Assembly: GCA_013398955.1 (NCBI GenBank)
Contig: VWPU01012116.1
Coordinates: forward strand, 186,001-250,000
Reading direction: 5' to 3'
DNA: 64,000 nucleotides
Source: Callaeas wilsoni
Lineage: Eukaryota; Chordata; Aves; Passeriformes; Callaeidae
The first letter of the stretch is position 1, and each line of letters starts with the position of its first letter. The notes under the pieces were generated by a model. The model did not search any database. It saw only the letters and a program-made list of their open reading frames with translations, and was not told where the DNA came from. Position numbers and translations under genes: made by a program. Positions 11,650 through 26,279 of the stretch are shown one piece after another.

Positions 11650-14600
11650 GCAGTTTTACTAAATATTTTTCTTTCATTGCATAGTGCAGCCATCCTCTCA
11701 ACTCATACATTTATAAAATACCTGTGAGGTCTCATACAATGCAGAAAATTGAACAAAGCTGCAGAACACAACCAATCTAAGCAAATCTGATCTGTTGAGA
11801 ACCTATTTCTTGTAGAGACTAAACACAAGCACACTAGAAGTTGAAAATAAGGATGCAACTTCACAATGTACTGTAACACAGTCTAAGACAGCTGGGAACC
11901 TGAAACACAAAAGCATTCAGGAGTCAGTGGATGCTGCCATTAGTGCCACTCCAGAACAGCAGATGATATCACTGTAACACTGGTGTGTTCACATGGCTTC
12001 CACAAATGTTCCTCAGAAAAGCTCCATGAGAGCCAGGCAGACACAGTGGCAACAGTTTGTCAGAAATTTCTGTTTTCATGGAATTGCTTAAATTCCTGGT
12101 ATATGCCTGTTGATAACCTGAGTGATGGCCCACTGAGACTACTTTGTACAGCTCCTAGTGCTTCCACCAGAAGGAAAACTCTCTTTTGGAACACATGGTA
12201 GAGCTGCCTGCCTAGAGACTACAACGGCCTTTAAATAGACCCAGGGACCCCACGGGACCCTGTTCCAGTCTCGGCTGTCTTCATGTGCAAAGCACACAGA
12301 TAATACGTCTACTCCTGACCCAAGAGCTGCTCTCTGTTTTCAGCTAATGAGCTGTGAAGGGATGGAGGGCAACAAAATGTCTTCAGTGGTAACCAGGTGC
12401 AGCTGGTACAAATGGAACTTAGCATTAGTACATCATAAAATATAAGAAGTAAAATAAAGCTGTCGCTTTTATTTCTGGTTTGAGGATGTGTTATGAATAT
12501 ATAACTGTAACCGTGATTTACATTTTTTTAAATCACCCTTTGATAACAATATATTCACCCCTATGAACCAATAACACACAGCATTACTAAATATAGTTAC
12601 TAATATATCTTAACTGTGAATATTATAGATTGATGCATGCTGGTACTTTTGATTTTGAAGTCACTTGGTGCAGAAAAGGTGAAATCGAAAGAGACTGCTA
12701 ATAAATCATCAAATGGTGCTAAGGAACTTGAATAGTCCCATTTTTTAAACAGCTACATGTCATTATTTATAGATTAAATTGTCTGTGAGTATACTCGTTT
12801 GAAACAATTTCACCTGCTTATGAAGGAAAAGGAAAGCAGAATCTCTTGTAGCAGGGAGTTTGCTGTTTTACTGAGTAAATATTTAGACATTACTTTTTGT
12901 GGCAGACATGTGGTCACATGTATTAAGTTCTGTCCTTGGGAGGTTTTGCTGGGTTTGGTTTTTTTTCTTTTTTTGTTCCACAAAAGCTACAAGTAAAGCT
13001 TGAAAATGTATTGACAAACCAAAGAAGTTTGTTGAGACATTGACAATAGCTGCTCTCTTTTGTTTTGTCAAAAGTCTACCATGACATTTTGTGAAAATAC
13101 TTCATTCCACAACACATGTATAGAAATTCTGTTGGGATGCGGAAAACTATAATCAAGTTTTGTTCTAAGTTAATAAGACTTTGCTGGAAAAGGGGTTGAA
13201 ATTGAGTATCTGAGGGCAAAAGTGTTTTAAAGTGCTCTCTATAGCAATAATTTAAGTACAAAATACAGCCTTCAGGCATCCACTTATTTAGAAGTTGCTA
13301 AGTGCGGGCAATCTGTTAAGACCCTTACCTGCTTGTGGCAAAGACAAAAAAAGGTCAATCATTAATCATATCTTTGTATTGCATTTATGAGAAAAGGAAT
13401 TAACTTCATGCTAGTTCAGCTTTCCAGTCTAACAGGCAATGCTATGAGGAGTAGGGGTTTTTTTGAGGTATTTGATCTCTAGGGACTGATAAAGACCATC
13501 AGCCTGGAGCATATAAATCTCTACTCAGACTTAGCTCACCAGCCACAAGTGCTAGTTTTCATCTGGTAACCTAGAAACTGCAGGGCAGTTTTCCATTAGA
13601 AAATATAACTGTCTTGAATGGCTGTGTATTTTAGCATGAAATATAGAATTTTTTACAAAATATGAAAAAAGGAAGGAGTAATGAGTTCCAATTAATCTCT
13701 GCTTTAGTGTTTAATATCAGTGTATTTTGACTCCTTTTTATACCTGCTGCAAAGGAATAAGTGTGGCTTTTATCCACACACAGAATAGAGTGAACAGTGG
13801 AAAAAGTGTGAAAAGCTGCTCTTTGATTACGAGAATAGCTCCAAGAGCACTGGAAAATTTCATCTTTCCATACATCATCCAAATACTTGTGACTCTTTCC
13901 AAACACACTTATTACACAACAGGTTATACTAGAATTTTACCTTTTTCACCACAGACAACTGGTCAGAATGCCTGCCTGTGTTTTGTAAGTAGAAGATAAT
14001 GACTGTGCAACACCACTGTAGTGACATAACTTTAAAATCAAAGGGCTGGATATATGAATTCTTCAGTTATAAAGTCTTGCACTACTTGAGGGGTGCTGTG
14101 TTTGCTCTTGATATTATAAATAAATACTCTGCACTTTTTATTTTAGATAAAAAGGTGAGGTATATTGGAAACAAGGATAGGCTTATGGTGGAATGAAAGA
14201 AACCACGAAGAATATTGACTCCCTTGTTATAACAAGAAGTTTGTCTGCCTGTCCAAGTCCTTAAAAGACAGTAAAAGGTGATGGGTGAAGGTGCTGTGTA
14301 TTCAGCAATTGTTTAAATTGCATTGTGCTTAGAAATCTAAATATTAGAATCTGCTGGCGAACTGGCTCTATTGAAGAAAATGGAAGTTTCACTTTGCAAA
14401 GATCTTTACATGCATATGCAGCTCGACAGATTTTTACAGACACAATTTAAACAGATATGAAAGTAACTGAGGTTTAAGTATGATTAAATATAATTAAAGC
14501 ATTTTACAATGTCCATATTGTTATGAATATTGCCAGCTGTAATGGAGACAATATTTCCTTTTTAACTGAATGCAAGCTCAAAAAGTAATAGCCTCTCTAA

Positions 14601-17536
14601 TATGAAGAAGTTAATCTTTTTAAATATCACATTTAAAGTCACAACGAATGAATTTCATTGGGGTTTTTTGTTGCTTTGATACAGAAATCCTCATGAGGTT
14701 CAACAAATTTACTATGTTCTCTTACAATCTTGGGATTGTCAAGTGCATTAATATATTTTACAGTAGATTTTTTTCTTGTGAGAATATTTGACATCAATGA
14801 AGTTAATTTTTAACCAGGTTACACATTGTTTTCAGTCTTTTTAAAAATTGTATGATAGCAAGACAGAATGGGCATAGAAAATAGCACAAGATTAATTGGC
14901 CGGTTTGGAAATTCCATACTAATAACCAAAATAAGGGTTTCAGTTAAACATTTATTCTCATCACTGCTCCTATACTTAAAACAGAATAAATTACCTAAAA
15001 TAAAATTATCCTTGTGGATGTTAATTGTTGCATTTCCTGAGTTTCCATACATGACAGGCTGTGACAGGAGATATCCAGAACTGCTTTTTGGAAATTGTTC
15101 TGATTTGAGATGGTTACAACAAAAAACAGAAAATACATGAAAAAAAAAGTGTTACGACTTCTTACCAAAGAATGATACATGCTAACCTTTTATTTCTTTG
15201 AAAAGCATCATTATAGAAAGGTAGAGAAATTTATGAAAGGAAGTGAAAAATGTGGTAATAAATTGACAAAAATAAAAACAGGTTCTGAAATCTTTTAAAA
15301 GATTAGGAGAAATTGGCAAACATTTAAGCACACAGCAGTGGGCCATGTTGAGCACAAAACAGTTTCCTGTAGCATTCAACTTCTTCTTTTCCTTCTTTAT
15401 CAGGAGCCGGAAACAGTGTTGTGAGTGCAGTGTAATTCACAGCTCTGAGTGCTCCGTGTGAATGGACTGAGGAGTGCTGGGCTCATTTTCCCTAACCTGG
15501 CTGGAAGAACCAAGTACCAGTCTGCCTAACATGCATTATGCAGTATAGAAGAACCCGTATTTTGCACAATGCACCACCATTGTTATCACACAACTTTGTG
15601 GAACTTACTGCAGCCAGATACTGTCAAAAGTATGATTTAGAACATGTCACAGCTCATTGAATTCTGGGTGATGAAAGCAATGTCTTCCTTTATGATCCCG
15701 AAAAATACATACGGAGGTGCTCAACCTTTATTCTTCTAATTACAAAAGGTTCTGACAGAGTTCTGTAGGAAAGTTCACCCCATTCTACCATTGTTGGGTA
15801 AATTGTACACATTTCAAAGAAAATAATAAATGTCTGCTTAAGGCAGTTTTATTTCAGAGGAAAAAAAAGACTATTAACAGAGATTAATTTTAAGACATGT
15901 AAATATTTCTAACATGCATTCCTCTCTTCAAATACACATATAGACATCAGCACAAAGAAAAATATTGAAGAAAAAAATAAAGAGACTGTACTTTTGTTTA
16001 TATCTTAGAATGATAAGCTATTGATCACTTAAATCATTTTAGAAAATTTACTGGTTAATGCAACAAATTATTTATTTAGTGTAACAATCTAATTGAATAA
16101 ACTGTTAAAAGAGATGTTAAATACCTTTTAGAACCACTGACATGCTTTTTTTCTAAAACTACAAAGTTCTCTTTTTAAGTAAGCATAAGGTTAGAAGAAA
16201 TATGTCAGCCATGGCTAGTGATTAATATTAATTATTTTATCTAACTATACAGACTAATAATGTGGATAGTGTGAAAATAATCTTTTGAAACTTGTGTTAG
16301 ATCTCTTTGTACATTTCCTTTGGTATTTCTAGCTCAAACATTATATCCTAAGTTATATGTAGGGATATATAACTGCAAGACTATAGCACAGATAGTAAGG
16401 TAAATCTACAGCTTTATAAATCAAGCCTAATCAGGGCCAAGAAATTAGTCAGAGCAGTGGTACTGGTCAGTCCTGTGGCTTGGTGGCAGCCTGGCCCGGT
16501 AGTATCTGAGCTCACACAGCTGAGGCTGTCTCAGTGTTCCTGAGGCTCCCCTGCTTTAAAGGAAGTGTTAGCAAGATCATCACTTGTTTATCCCATGGTT
16601 ATCCAGATGCTCTTCCTCTTCTCATAACTCTCAATGCATTGTAGTATAAGAAAAGAATAAAAAAAGTTAGAGACAAAAGCAGAGACGAGGACCCTCTTGG
16701 TGGAGGAGTGTCCTACCAAGCCCTGCAGGCTCTTCTTCATCCTTAAAATATGAGTTTTTCCTGTGCAGGAGCCCAGCTTCAGAGGGCAGAGGAGAGGGGT
16801 GCTTACTTGTCTGATGCAGGCTGGGAGAGAACTGGGAAAGGTCTCCATCTCCGGAGTGATTTGGCGGGTATGATGCTGGATGAACCAGCATTTCATGTGA
16901 CAGTGAAAAGCCTGGTTCAGTTTAGTGTTTGGACTAAACTGGTTTAGTTTGGTTTAGACTGCTGTGAGTCTCTAGCCTCGGGGTGGAACCTTTTGCATGA
17001 GATATCAAAGGGGCAGTGATCACCCTGAGCCCACACATACCCTGACACCACACCCCAGCGAGGCACAGCTGTGAAGGTATGGCTTGTGCTCTAGCCCAGA
17101 ACGGTTCCTCAGGAATGTATGTGTTTTGGAAAAGTCTTTTATGTTGCCTTACTTACATCTTGAACAATACAGTCTGAGAACTTCACGGATAGCTTCTACT
17201 CCTGGGGTCTGCAGCCTAAAAGAACATTTTAGCACCTATCTTGTAGTCAGATGGGCTGGTTTTGGAAATAACCCTTGGTGTCAGACTTACAAAGCTGTTC
17301 AGAGGATTAACTCCTATTGAGCATCTCAGCTTTGAAGGAAATTGCACTAGGGAGTACTCACTGAGGCAGAATTTCGGCTACTGTAAATAAATACCATTGA
17401 TTTGGACTTTCACATAGCTCCATCACAGAGTAGATTTAAAGGAGCATGATGCACATAAGGTTTAAAAATAAATTTTAAAAATCAGAGTCCTGGTGCCCTG
17501 ACATCTTTATGATTACAAAAATAATAGTCATCATCC

Positions 17537-17597
17537 TTAAAAAAACCCACACAAAAAAGCACACAAACAAACAAACAAAAACCAAAAAAACCCGCCC
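17537..17597. repeat. A/C-skewed low-complexity tract
   Basis: The plus strand is almost entirely A and C, with A-runs broken by CCC and CACA and an internal (CAAA)n piece near 17560-17580. Several similar tracts occur in the window, in both orientations. Confidence 0.7.
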
Positions 17598-20500
17598 CTA
17601 GAAGTGAATCTGGTAGTGAGACCAATCCTCTGAACAATCCTCTGAATCTGAAATCTTTCCTTTTTCTGAAGTAAGATTTCTTATGTGGAAGTCTCAGGAG
17701 TAAATGAACAAATGCTGGTAGCAGCTATACTTCAACTGTTCTGCCTGCTGTGTTTCCTTGCTCCTGTCCTCCTGTCCGCTAGTCCTGGGATGAGATCTGG
17801 AGAGGAGGCAAGTGGTTAAGTTGCACAGTATAGTTAGAACAAGCTATTTCTGAGCATTCTTGGAAACATTTAGGTGCCTAACAGAGAAGTTGGCTGGGAA
17901 TTTAGGTCAGGTGGAGGTCATAAAGAGGGCTAATTGTTGAACTACCCTGCCAAAAGTGGGGGTGTGGAGGAACCCAGCTTCTTGTGTTCCTTGGTGGGTC
18001 CAGCCCTTAGAACAGCCTGTTTCCTCACAGAAACATTGTTTTACCCCAAGACACACAGCCAAGGGAGAGCAGAAGACTAGCAGAAGGAGCTATCGTGAAC
18101 ATACTACAGTCAGAGTTCTTTAAGGTAAAGGAATGTATCTGAAATGAATAAAGAAATTAACAAGTTCTAACTTCCACCTTCTTTCATAAGACTGTGACTT
18201 TGTTTTTCATCCTGTTGATCCAAACTCTGGTGACTGCCTTTCCTACATTCAGAAGTCCTTTTCAAGGAGATGTGAGTTTTTACAACTTTAAAGACTTAGT
18301 TGTACTATTAATCATTGAATATTCTTTTGAACATGGAATTTAAACATTTCCCTTTTTGACCCAATGAAAAAGATTAATTTTATTACTATGGAAAAGGCTT
18401 TACTTTTCTTTAATCTCATGTATTCATTTTCAAATCACACAGATGGTAGTTACCCTAGAATACCCTTCAAGGTATTCAACGCTCAGTTTTTTAATGACAA
18501 CACATTTTATTGTATTTATTTCCTTTCAGCAAAGTTTCTGAGACTTTAAAAAAACCCCAGAATTATTTTACAGTTTAGATGGTATGCTGATCTGCTTGCT
18601 GTCCATGGTTCTTTCATTTTGCTTCGTTGATTCTTTTTTCCTCTCTCTTGACTATTTGAGTGAGTGGTACAGCATGAAATAATGCAGTAACTGTTCAACA
18701 TAAAATTTCCAAATTACAGGTGATGGAGTTTATTCAAAAGAAAGGAAAAAATTTCCAAAAGGAAAGGACAAATCTATGGGAAATATTGAAACTAAGCAGC
18801 AATAAACAACGGTTTGTTTACACTGAAAAGTCTATTTACACAATCCAAACAGCAAACAAACTCTTACTGGGTCCCAACCTGCCAGACTCATAAAATATTT
18901 AAAGACTGCTAATACTGCATTTCAAATTGAGCTTTTGGAAGTTTCTCTTGTGTGTAGCTTACTAGTTTTTAAACCAATGAGAATATTGGTAAGTTTGGGT
19001 TGTTTTGATTTTGGTTTTTATTTGTATCAGTCACTTGTTCAGCTGCTGTTCACTGATATTACTATGGTACAAAAATGAAGCTGTCGTTTTGGGATTGTCT
19101 TTTGAAAAAAAAAAAACAAAAACAAAAACAAAACATATTGTTCTTATTATGCTATATGTGATGTGATTTTCCCTGTGGATTATCCTGGTAGAACTAATAT
19201 GTTTACAGAATTTGAATTAAAACAGATTAAATACCTGCAAAGGAGTGCACTACAGATTTTGTTTTCTCTTCAAATCTCGAAAACAAGCAATTGTTTCAAA
19301 AAGGCAAGCTGAAAGTACCAAGAGAGAAAAGAAATAAGGGAAGTACCACAAACAATCAAAATAATCTGGTATTCCAGATATTTAACCTCAACCTCTCACC
19401 CTTTTTTACCCTCATTAAAGCAGGGATGTATTTTAACTGTCTCTAAAAGCCGTAAAACAATACCATCTTCTGAGCTTATGGATTTTTGTGTATCAGGACT
19501 CCAGTTGAGACCTTCTGTGTAATCAAATCCATTGCATTATCATTTTGGCATTTTACTATCAGGGGGATCATAGGAAATTACCCAATGCTATAAGGTTTCA
19601 TTTGTAAGGCTGTGCACAACTTAGAAATATCTGCTATAACTCAGGAAATAAACCAACTTGTTAGTAGTACAGTTCTGTGTATCCTCATCAATTTCACATT
19701 CAAGCATTATATTCAAGTATATCTTAAAACCTTCAGCAAGTGAAATTTAAAAAAAACCCAAACATCCATTGCAACGTGTCCTTGTCCAGGAGTACAGAAA
19801 ACCAAAACAAGATGTTTTTAATAGTATATGACATTGTAAACAGTTTAAGTCTTCGGCATAAGTTGAAAGGACACTTTAGGATTTTAGAATTTTAGCTGAA
19901 GTGTAGGATAAACCACGACACTATTATTGCTCAAATAGTGAAGAGAAGCCTTGTGTCCATGTTATTCTAAGAAGAACCTAGGCTCCTGTTTTCCTGTGCA
20001 CGTGAAGAAAGCTTTCCACTGGAGAAGGCTGTGCAAAATGTGCTTTTCACTGTCAGGCTGTGATGCTCTTCATAGCCAGCCAAGCAGAACTGGTACCTGA
20101 TTTGTAGGCAGACTCATGATGCCTCCACTACCAACTCCTTTCAAAAAAAAAAAAACCCCAAACAAAAACCCTGAACACTGTATCCAGCAACATTTTTACT
20201 TATACTTCAAGAGAAAAGTGGAATCAGGCACAGGTGGGCCAGGCACACAGTTTGCAGTATGCAGACGTAGAGGATTATCAGCTGTCATGGTAACACCTTC
20301 ATTTACTGGGATTCTGTCCTCGCTAATTCAGCAGATTTGTAAAAGGCCAAAAGATGCATAGATCCTAATTCTCAGGTCTGCCTTCTAGTTCTGTTTGTTT
20401 AAGGATTTATTTTTTTTGTCTGTTTGTTCAATTTCTGTGTGATTTCTTCTGTAGGTTTCAGCAGAATATATACATATGCACACATACAACTACATATGTA

Positions 20501-22325
20501 TGTGTATTGTTTTGTAAATGTTCTCAGTCATGCTTTCTTCTGCTTTGCATCATTTACTCATATACCTTCCATGTTCTCATTTATTTTTTGCGCAATTAAA
20601 CCTTATAATAAATTATTAAATATAACCTGACAGTGACAGAGTCTTCCTGTTTCGTTTTCTTCTGGGCATGGGGGGAGTAAAGAGGGGGAAGGAGTGGGGA
20701 AGGAGAGCAGGGGCTACACTTTAGTTCCATCCCCAAAGAGAAAACATTGAAATTGCTGTGGTGAGCGGCAAGAAGCCTGTAAAACCACAAAGCTGTCAGA
20801 TACCAAGCTGCTGTTCATACTTTTAAATCTAGGTTCAAGGAGCCCTGATACATCTGCTTTTGTCAGCTGAATAGTACTGTTTGCCCGGCAGCAAAATAAC
20901 ACCTCCTGTGTGGAAAATCATGGGTATTTGTTATTCTATAGAGCTCTCAATTTGAGATGCAAAAACCATGAACGTAGACAACATCGAACACATTTTCTTT
21001 CTTACCCTGTCACGTAGGCTTCTCATGCACATAGATTTCTCGGACCAAATTAACTTTATTTTAGCTTTAATAACACATATGCAGCTCCATTTTGAATATC
21101 AGAGTTGTTCTAAATTTGATACTTAAAAGTCCACCTACTAGGTAAAAGTGTTTCAATTGCAGAAGGACAAATAGTCTCTAATCCTGCATATGAATTGAGG
21201 GATAGGGTAAATCTGCAGGCTGCAATACAACACCGACACAGCTGGGGTCGCGTCACTGTCCCGCCAAGCAGCCCAGGCAGTGCCCAGCACAGCCAGTTTG
21301 ACCTTCCATGTCTTGCCAACACAGAGAAAATAAAGTCTATGCTGCAAATAAAAGACCTCTGCTTTGATTACTTCATTCTTAAGAAAGAACCTAATGGTCT
21401 TTTCTTATGTTTGTGTCAGACGTTTTTGCAGTTGACATAAAAATCCTCCATCTGCCGGAGTGATGATTCTTCTCCTTTCTCTGCTGCGTATGCCATGAAA
21501 ATTGGATCTTCCATAACTGTTAGAAGGAGGCTAGAAGAACATTAAAAGGGGAAAAAAATAGAAAAAGTTAAAGGACTTTTCTCAAAACAGCTACAGCTTT
21601 GAAAAAGCAGAAAAATTTTTCTTCAGATGCTGATTTATTATTGGGAAATATGAAACCATCCAAAAAAATGGGTTTTTGTCTTCTTGTTTTCTGTGAATAC
21701 ATTTCAGATTCAAGTCATATGAAAAAAAGAAGTTGCAGCTTGAATATGTTTCCCAGCTGTCCCACATCTGGCCCTTGGTAAAGCACCAGTGAAATGCCCC
21801 CTCCCCCTGACACACACTTCAGATACTGACACAGTCTCTCCTACATCCATCTTAAAACATGCATTATTCTGAAGCTATTGACTGTTCTAAGAATGAGGCA
21901 TGTCATTAATACAACTTAATGTTACGGTGCCCGGGTGAACTGGTAAGGGAGGAAAGGTGGTTTCTGAAGCAAATGCCCGGTCCCTAGCCTTTCGTCACTG
22001 TAGGAAGAACTTCATCCTGGTACAAACAGTGACCCAACAGTCAGAATGAGAGAAATCAGCTTTATAAGGACATATTGGCAGTGGAGCTTATCACTGGATC
22101 ATACAGGAGTGAGATCTGAGAGGAGACAGGTGGAAAACCAGAGTCTCACATCCACTGTGAAACGCACATTTCCCTAAACACACCCCTGATTTAGGGTATG
22201 AAGAGACAAGACAGCAGCAGTGAAATTGGCTCCTCTCTTTCTACTTCTAAACTTCAGGGCTTGAATAGGATTATTAAGGGGGGAAAAAAAGACTCAGCAT
22301 TCCAAAACCTTGATTGTTACAATAC

Positions 22326-22349
22326 AAAAAAAAAAAAAAAAAAAAAAAA
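22326..22349. repeat. Poly-A run, 24 bases
   Basis: An uninterrupted run of 24 A. It could be a young retrotransposed tail, but I see no recognisable retrosequence upstream and no clear target-site duplication. Confidence 0.9.
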
Positions 22350-24147
22350 CTGAAACAGCTATCTCAAAGAATTGTAGTGAAGCTGAACTGGAAAAAACGT
22401 AAGACAAAGGGTATCATAGAATATAACTTTTTTGCCTCAGTTTTATAAGTGATGACTTCAGGAAAAAAGACATTAACAAGACACAAATAATAAAAAGGCT
22501 ATCAAACCAAAAGAGGTAATTTGTTAATAACATGGAACAGAGTAGAGTCTCTAAATATATCTGTAAAGCATTAAAAGATATTCATCAAAAAATAATGAGC
22601 AGTAGTAATCATATTTTAAAATCTTAAAATTTTTCCTGTCTATATAGTTTAAGATTAGATGGTAAGATTCAGGGGATATAAAAAGCAGACACAGAAGAGA
22701 AAGATCTTAATAAATATACAGTACAAACCATGAGTAAGCTTCATCTCAACAGGTGATCTTACCCAGATCTGAGCAGAGTACAAAGCTTTTGATAAAGCCT
22801 TTGTGATCTTCCTCTTCTTTCTGAAGACATACATTTAGTCAGAAACATAGTGGAGGAAACTGCATCATAAATGATAGTATAGTCTAAAATATTTAATTTC
22901 AGCATGCAAGAGATAATGCTGGTATTGCTTACTTTCCCACTGAAACCAATAAATACAATAAAAATCCAGGTAGACTTGCAAACTGCAACAGGCATGAGAT
23001 TAGCACTATGTCATAAAAGCCTGAAAAGGCCCTTTGATTCAGGGAAATACTAATATGTTGCCCAAAATTCTAGCAGCCTCATATATTGTGGTAGGGGAAG
23101 GAATATATTTTCTGCTCACTATTTCTTTTTTTTGAAGCACAGAGATTCTGGATCAGATCACTAGAGATATTTGGCAAGGAATAAAGCAAACTTAGATAAT
23201 GGTTTAAACTATTAGTTTGGATCCAGTTGTAAATCTGGAACATGAAATCAGAGAACAAAAAATGCTAGAAGATGTAGAAAACTTCAAGATACCACCTGTC
23301 CTCTGTGCACAAAACAGGAATAAGCAATGTCTAGCTTGCTGTTATTCCTGACAAATCACCCTTAACCTGTTGTTTCAGCTAACACCACAGTAAGCATTTA
23401 GCTGACAAAGGAACTTGACTAAGCCATTTGTTTTCCCAATGTGAACAGAAGGGAAAAAAAACCAGAAAATGTAACTTTTTCGTAGGCTGTAGAACTGATA
23501 GGCTTTTTCAAGTTTAAAATTTTGGTGAGAAAATTCAATTTTTACATATATGTTTTTTTTTCCCCTTTGGTTCTGAGGGGTATAGTAGGATGAGCTGTTA
23601 ACACATCCATCCTTACCTGCTTCAGTATATTATGCAAATTGATTTGTTACTCACTTTTTGTGATAAGCAGTGGTGATACAGAAGATCAGTAGGCAATCTA
23701 ACAGCAAAACAGCAGCAGAAATCCCTTCAGCTATGTAGGTAATAAACCATTTGTGATCTCAAGTTGCTAAAATATGATTCCACTAAATACAATTGGTATT
23801 TTGTAAAAATATAAATCAGCATGAACTTTTTATGACAAACTAAGCTGAAAAATCAATGATTATATAAAGACATTATTCCATGACAGCTCATGCTCGATAT
23901 TCAGACTTCACAGCAATTTCCTCATTTCTAAAAAGCCTTTGTTATGCTGAACCAGTTCTTAGGAAAGCTGTGACTGGGATGACCAAAGGTGAGTGAACAT
24001 AGCACAGCAATACGAAAAAAAAAATAGCTGTGCTTTGTATAATCCTTTTCTATCTCCTTCCCTCCCCTGGTGAGAAAGCAGTCCATACATAAGTGACTCA
24101 ATATATGGTTAATAAAAGTTCTCAGTCAACTTAAATGAACGTTCTTG

Positions 24148-25074
24148 GCCAACAACACAAAGCTGTGAGGAGTGGCCAATACCCCAGAGGGCTGCAGAAG
24201 GAACTCGATGGGTTGGAGAGATGGGCAGAGAAGTGTCTGAAATTCAACGAGGTCAAATGCAGGGTCCTGCACCTGGTTAGGAACAGCCCCCTGCACTAGG
24301 GGCTGATCTGCTGGAAAGCAGCTCTGCAGAGAAGGACCTGGGGGTCCTGGTGGACAGCAAGCTGTCCCTAAGGCAGCAGTGTGACCTTGTGGCTGAGAAG
24401 GCCAATGGGATCCTGGGATGCATCAGGAAGAGCTTTGCCAGCGTGTGGAGGGAGGTGATCCTGCCCCGGTGCGCAGTCCTGGTGAGGCACATCTGGAGGG
24501 CTGTGTCCAGTTCTGGGCTCCTCAGTGCAAGAGAGACATGGAGTTCCTGGTGTGGGTCCAGCACCGGGCAACAAAGGTGATAATGGGACAGGAGAGCCTC
24601 TTTTATGAGGAAGAGCTGAAGGAGATGGGCCTGTTCAGCCTTGAGAAGATATGACTGAGAGGAGACATCATCAATGTTAGGGAATCACGGAATCAGCTAG
24701 GTTGGGAAAAACCTTAGAGATCATCAAGTCCAACCTGTAAATCTGTAAGTATCTGAAGGAAGGATGCCAAGCAGATTAATGAATCCAGACTTTTCTCAGT
24801 CATTCTAAGCAATAGGACAAGAGGCAATGGGCAGAAACTGATGCACAGGAAGATCCACCTGAATATGCGGAAGAACTTCTTTACTGTGCAGGTTCCTGAG
24901 CACTGGAACAGACTGTCCAGAGATGTTGTGGAGTCTCTCTCACTGGAGATATTCCAGAACCATCTGGACACAATCCTGTGCCATGTGCTCCAGGATGACC
25001 CTGCTTGAGCAGGGAGGTTGAACCAGATGATTCACTGTGGTCTCTTCCAACCTGACCTGTGGTTCTGTGATTGT
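24148..25074 (+). mobile_element. CR1 LINE, 5'-truncated, interrupted
   Basis: Plus-strand avian CR1 covering the end of ORF2 and the 3' end. The degraded reverse-transcriptase C-terminal region is visible (for example [17 protein letters not shown] near 24390-24430), and the later part matches the CR1 phrase for a coiled GNxHRKIHLNMRKNFFT-like region. It ends in the 3' UTR and a GGTTCTGTGATTG tail. Stop codons and frameshifts make it non-functional. A short opposite-strand CR1 piece splits it at about 24681-24737. Confidence 0.9.
24681..24737 (-). mobile_element. Short antisense CR1 3' end nested in CR1
   Basis: This interval reads as the reverse complement of a CR1 3' end (GGAATCACGGAATCAG, then GGTTGGGAAAAACCTTAGAG and TCATCAAGTCCAACCTG). 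The host CR1 text breaks off after ATCAATGTT and resumes at TGTAAGTATCTGAAGG. The piece is therefore a later, very short 5'-truncated insertion in opposite orientation. I could not define a target-site duplication. Confidence 0.7.
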
Positions 25075-26279
25075 AAAGGTTGTCCCATAAGAGATACCCT
25101 TCAATCATTCAATATTTCCATGGGCAGCAAGTTATTTTTCGGAGTACCAGGAAGATCATCTCAGTGCTCAAGAGATTTTCTGTTCGGTACTGCACACAAT
25201 GGTGTGAGTTATTTTCTGCTCTAATTCAAAAAGAAATCTGTTCAGTTTTTAACAAAAAAAAATTCACAAAAATTTCTCCCATTATCATCTCCTTTTTTTA
25301 ATCACCTAGTATTGTACATGCCTTGATGATGGATGTCAGGAAAGCTGCCCCATTTGTTCTAGCCTAAGCAAAAAGTCTTTCTTTGAAAACTGCAGCCTAG
25401 GCAGGAAAAGTTAAACTTACAGTAACTTTGCTTAAAATGCATTGATTTCTTTGGAATGCAGTCATATCTTCAAATGAAACTAAAGAACAACCTGTAATAA
25501 CTAAAGGTAGAGACAGACAAGAAAATGGCTTCAAGGTATAAGCCAATTTATTCTCATAGTGCTGAAGTCCGTGGTGAGGTAATACTTATTTTTGAGGTGA
25601 AAAGCTTTGGAGGAAAAAACAGAAGTAATATATTCAAAGTCATACAGCCAATCCGCAGCTCAAACCCTCATCTATTCATTGGCAAATGAGAGCTAAAATC
25701 TGTCTTCAGGTGTACTCCCTCTTTAATGTTCTGCTCACTCTACGATGAAACCACAGCTGCCCCAAAGTGCTTCCATTGGAGTAGACAAGAAAGTTATGTG
25801 TTTAGTTCACAGGCAAAGGAAAGCAATCAGTGTCACCAATGACACTAATTCCAGCTAACCAGCTGCTGAGCCATCACCAGATGGCTTTCCTCTCCGGGAT
25901 CACAAAGTTTCACATCTTACCTGGCTATCCTGAATACCACATGGGACTTCCTCAGGCATGCCTCTTTAGTATTAATGTGTTCATTGGAAAGGACAACAAA
26001 AAATACCCATTACAGAAGAGTCTTATCCTTGAGTCCAATGCTGTTTTACTGGACAGAGAAAAGAAAGAAAATTCTCTCAGAACTTTACGCTGCTGAAGGT
26101 ATGTGACACTATAGAGAAGGCTGCCAGATAACACAAAGCAACACCTTTTGTATTATAACCGCGTATGAAATCACTCTACTGCCAGAACGTTTTCAGCTCC
26201 CATGTACGTTAAATGACAGGATGGTGCACATACTTACCTCCAAATTCAGGAAAAATTATAATGTCTTTTTTTTTTCCAG
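25075..26279. other. Non-coding stretch
   Basis: I see no gene or recognisable repeat between the CR1 copy and the micro-exon candidate at 26280. Open frames here (up to 88 codons) have no splice or codon support. A consensus GTAAGTATG donor-like site lies on the minus strand at 26232-26237, but no partner exon is evident. Confidence 0.5.

Larger units (their letters stand above)
10757..24147. other. Long non-coding stretch
   Basis: No supportable gene. It holds an 18-bp perfect palindrome (11632-11649), A/C- or G/T-skewed tracts (12951-12975, 17537-17597, 19105-19135, 20143-20172) and a 24-A run at 22326-22349. A locally GC-richer patch at 16440-17100 has no frame with splice support. No CR1 was seen in these 13 kb. 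The many 60-100 codon open frames have chance-like composition. Confidence 0.6.

Noticed and set aside
22326..22349. Poly-A run as the tail of a processed pseudogene
   Set aside because: No spliced or coding sequence is recognised upstream and no target-site duplication is visible.
24277..24654. Overlapping 68-95 codon open frames on both strands
   Set aside because: All are explained by CR1 ORF2 remnant sequence; they are not host genes.
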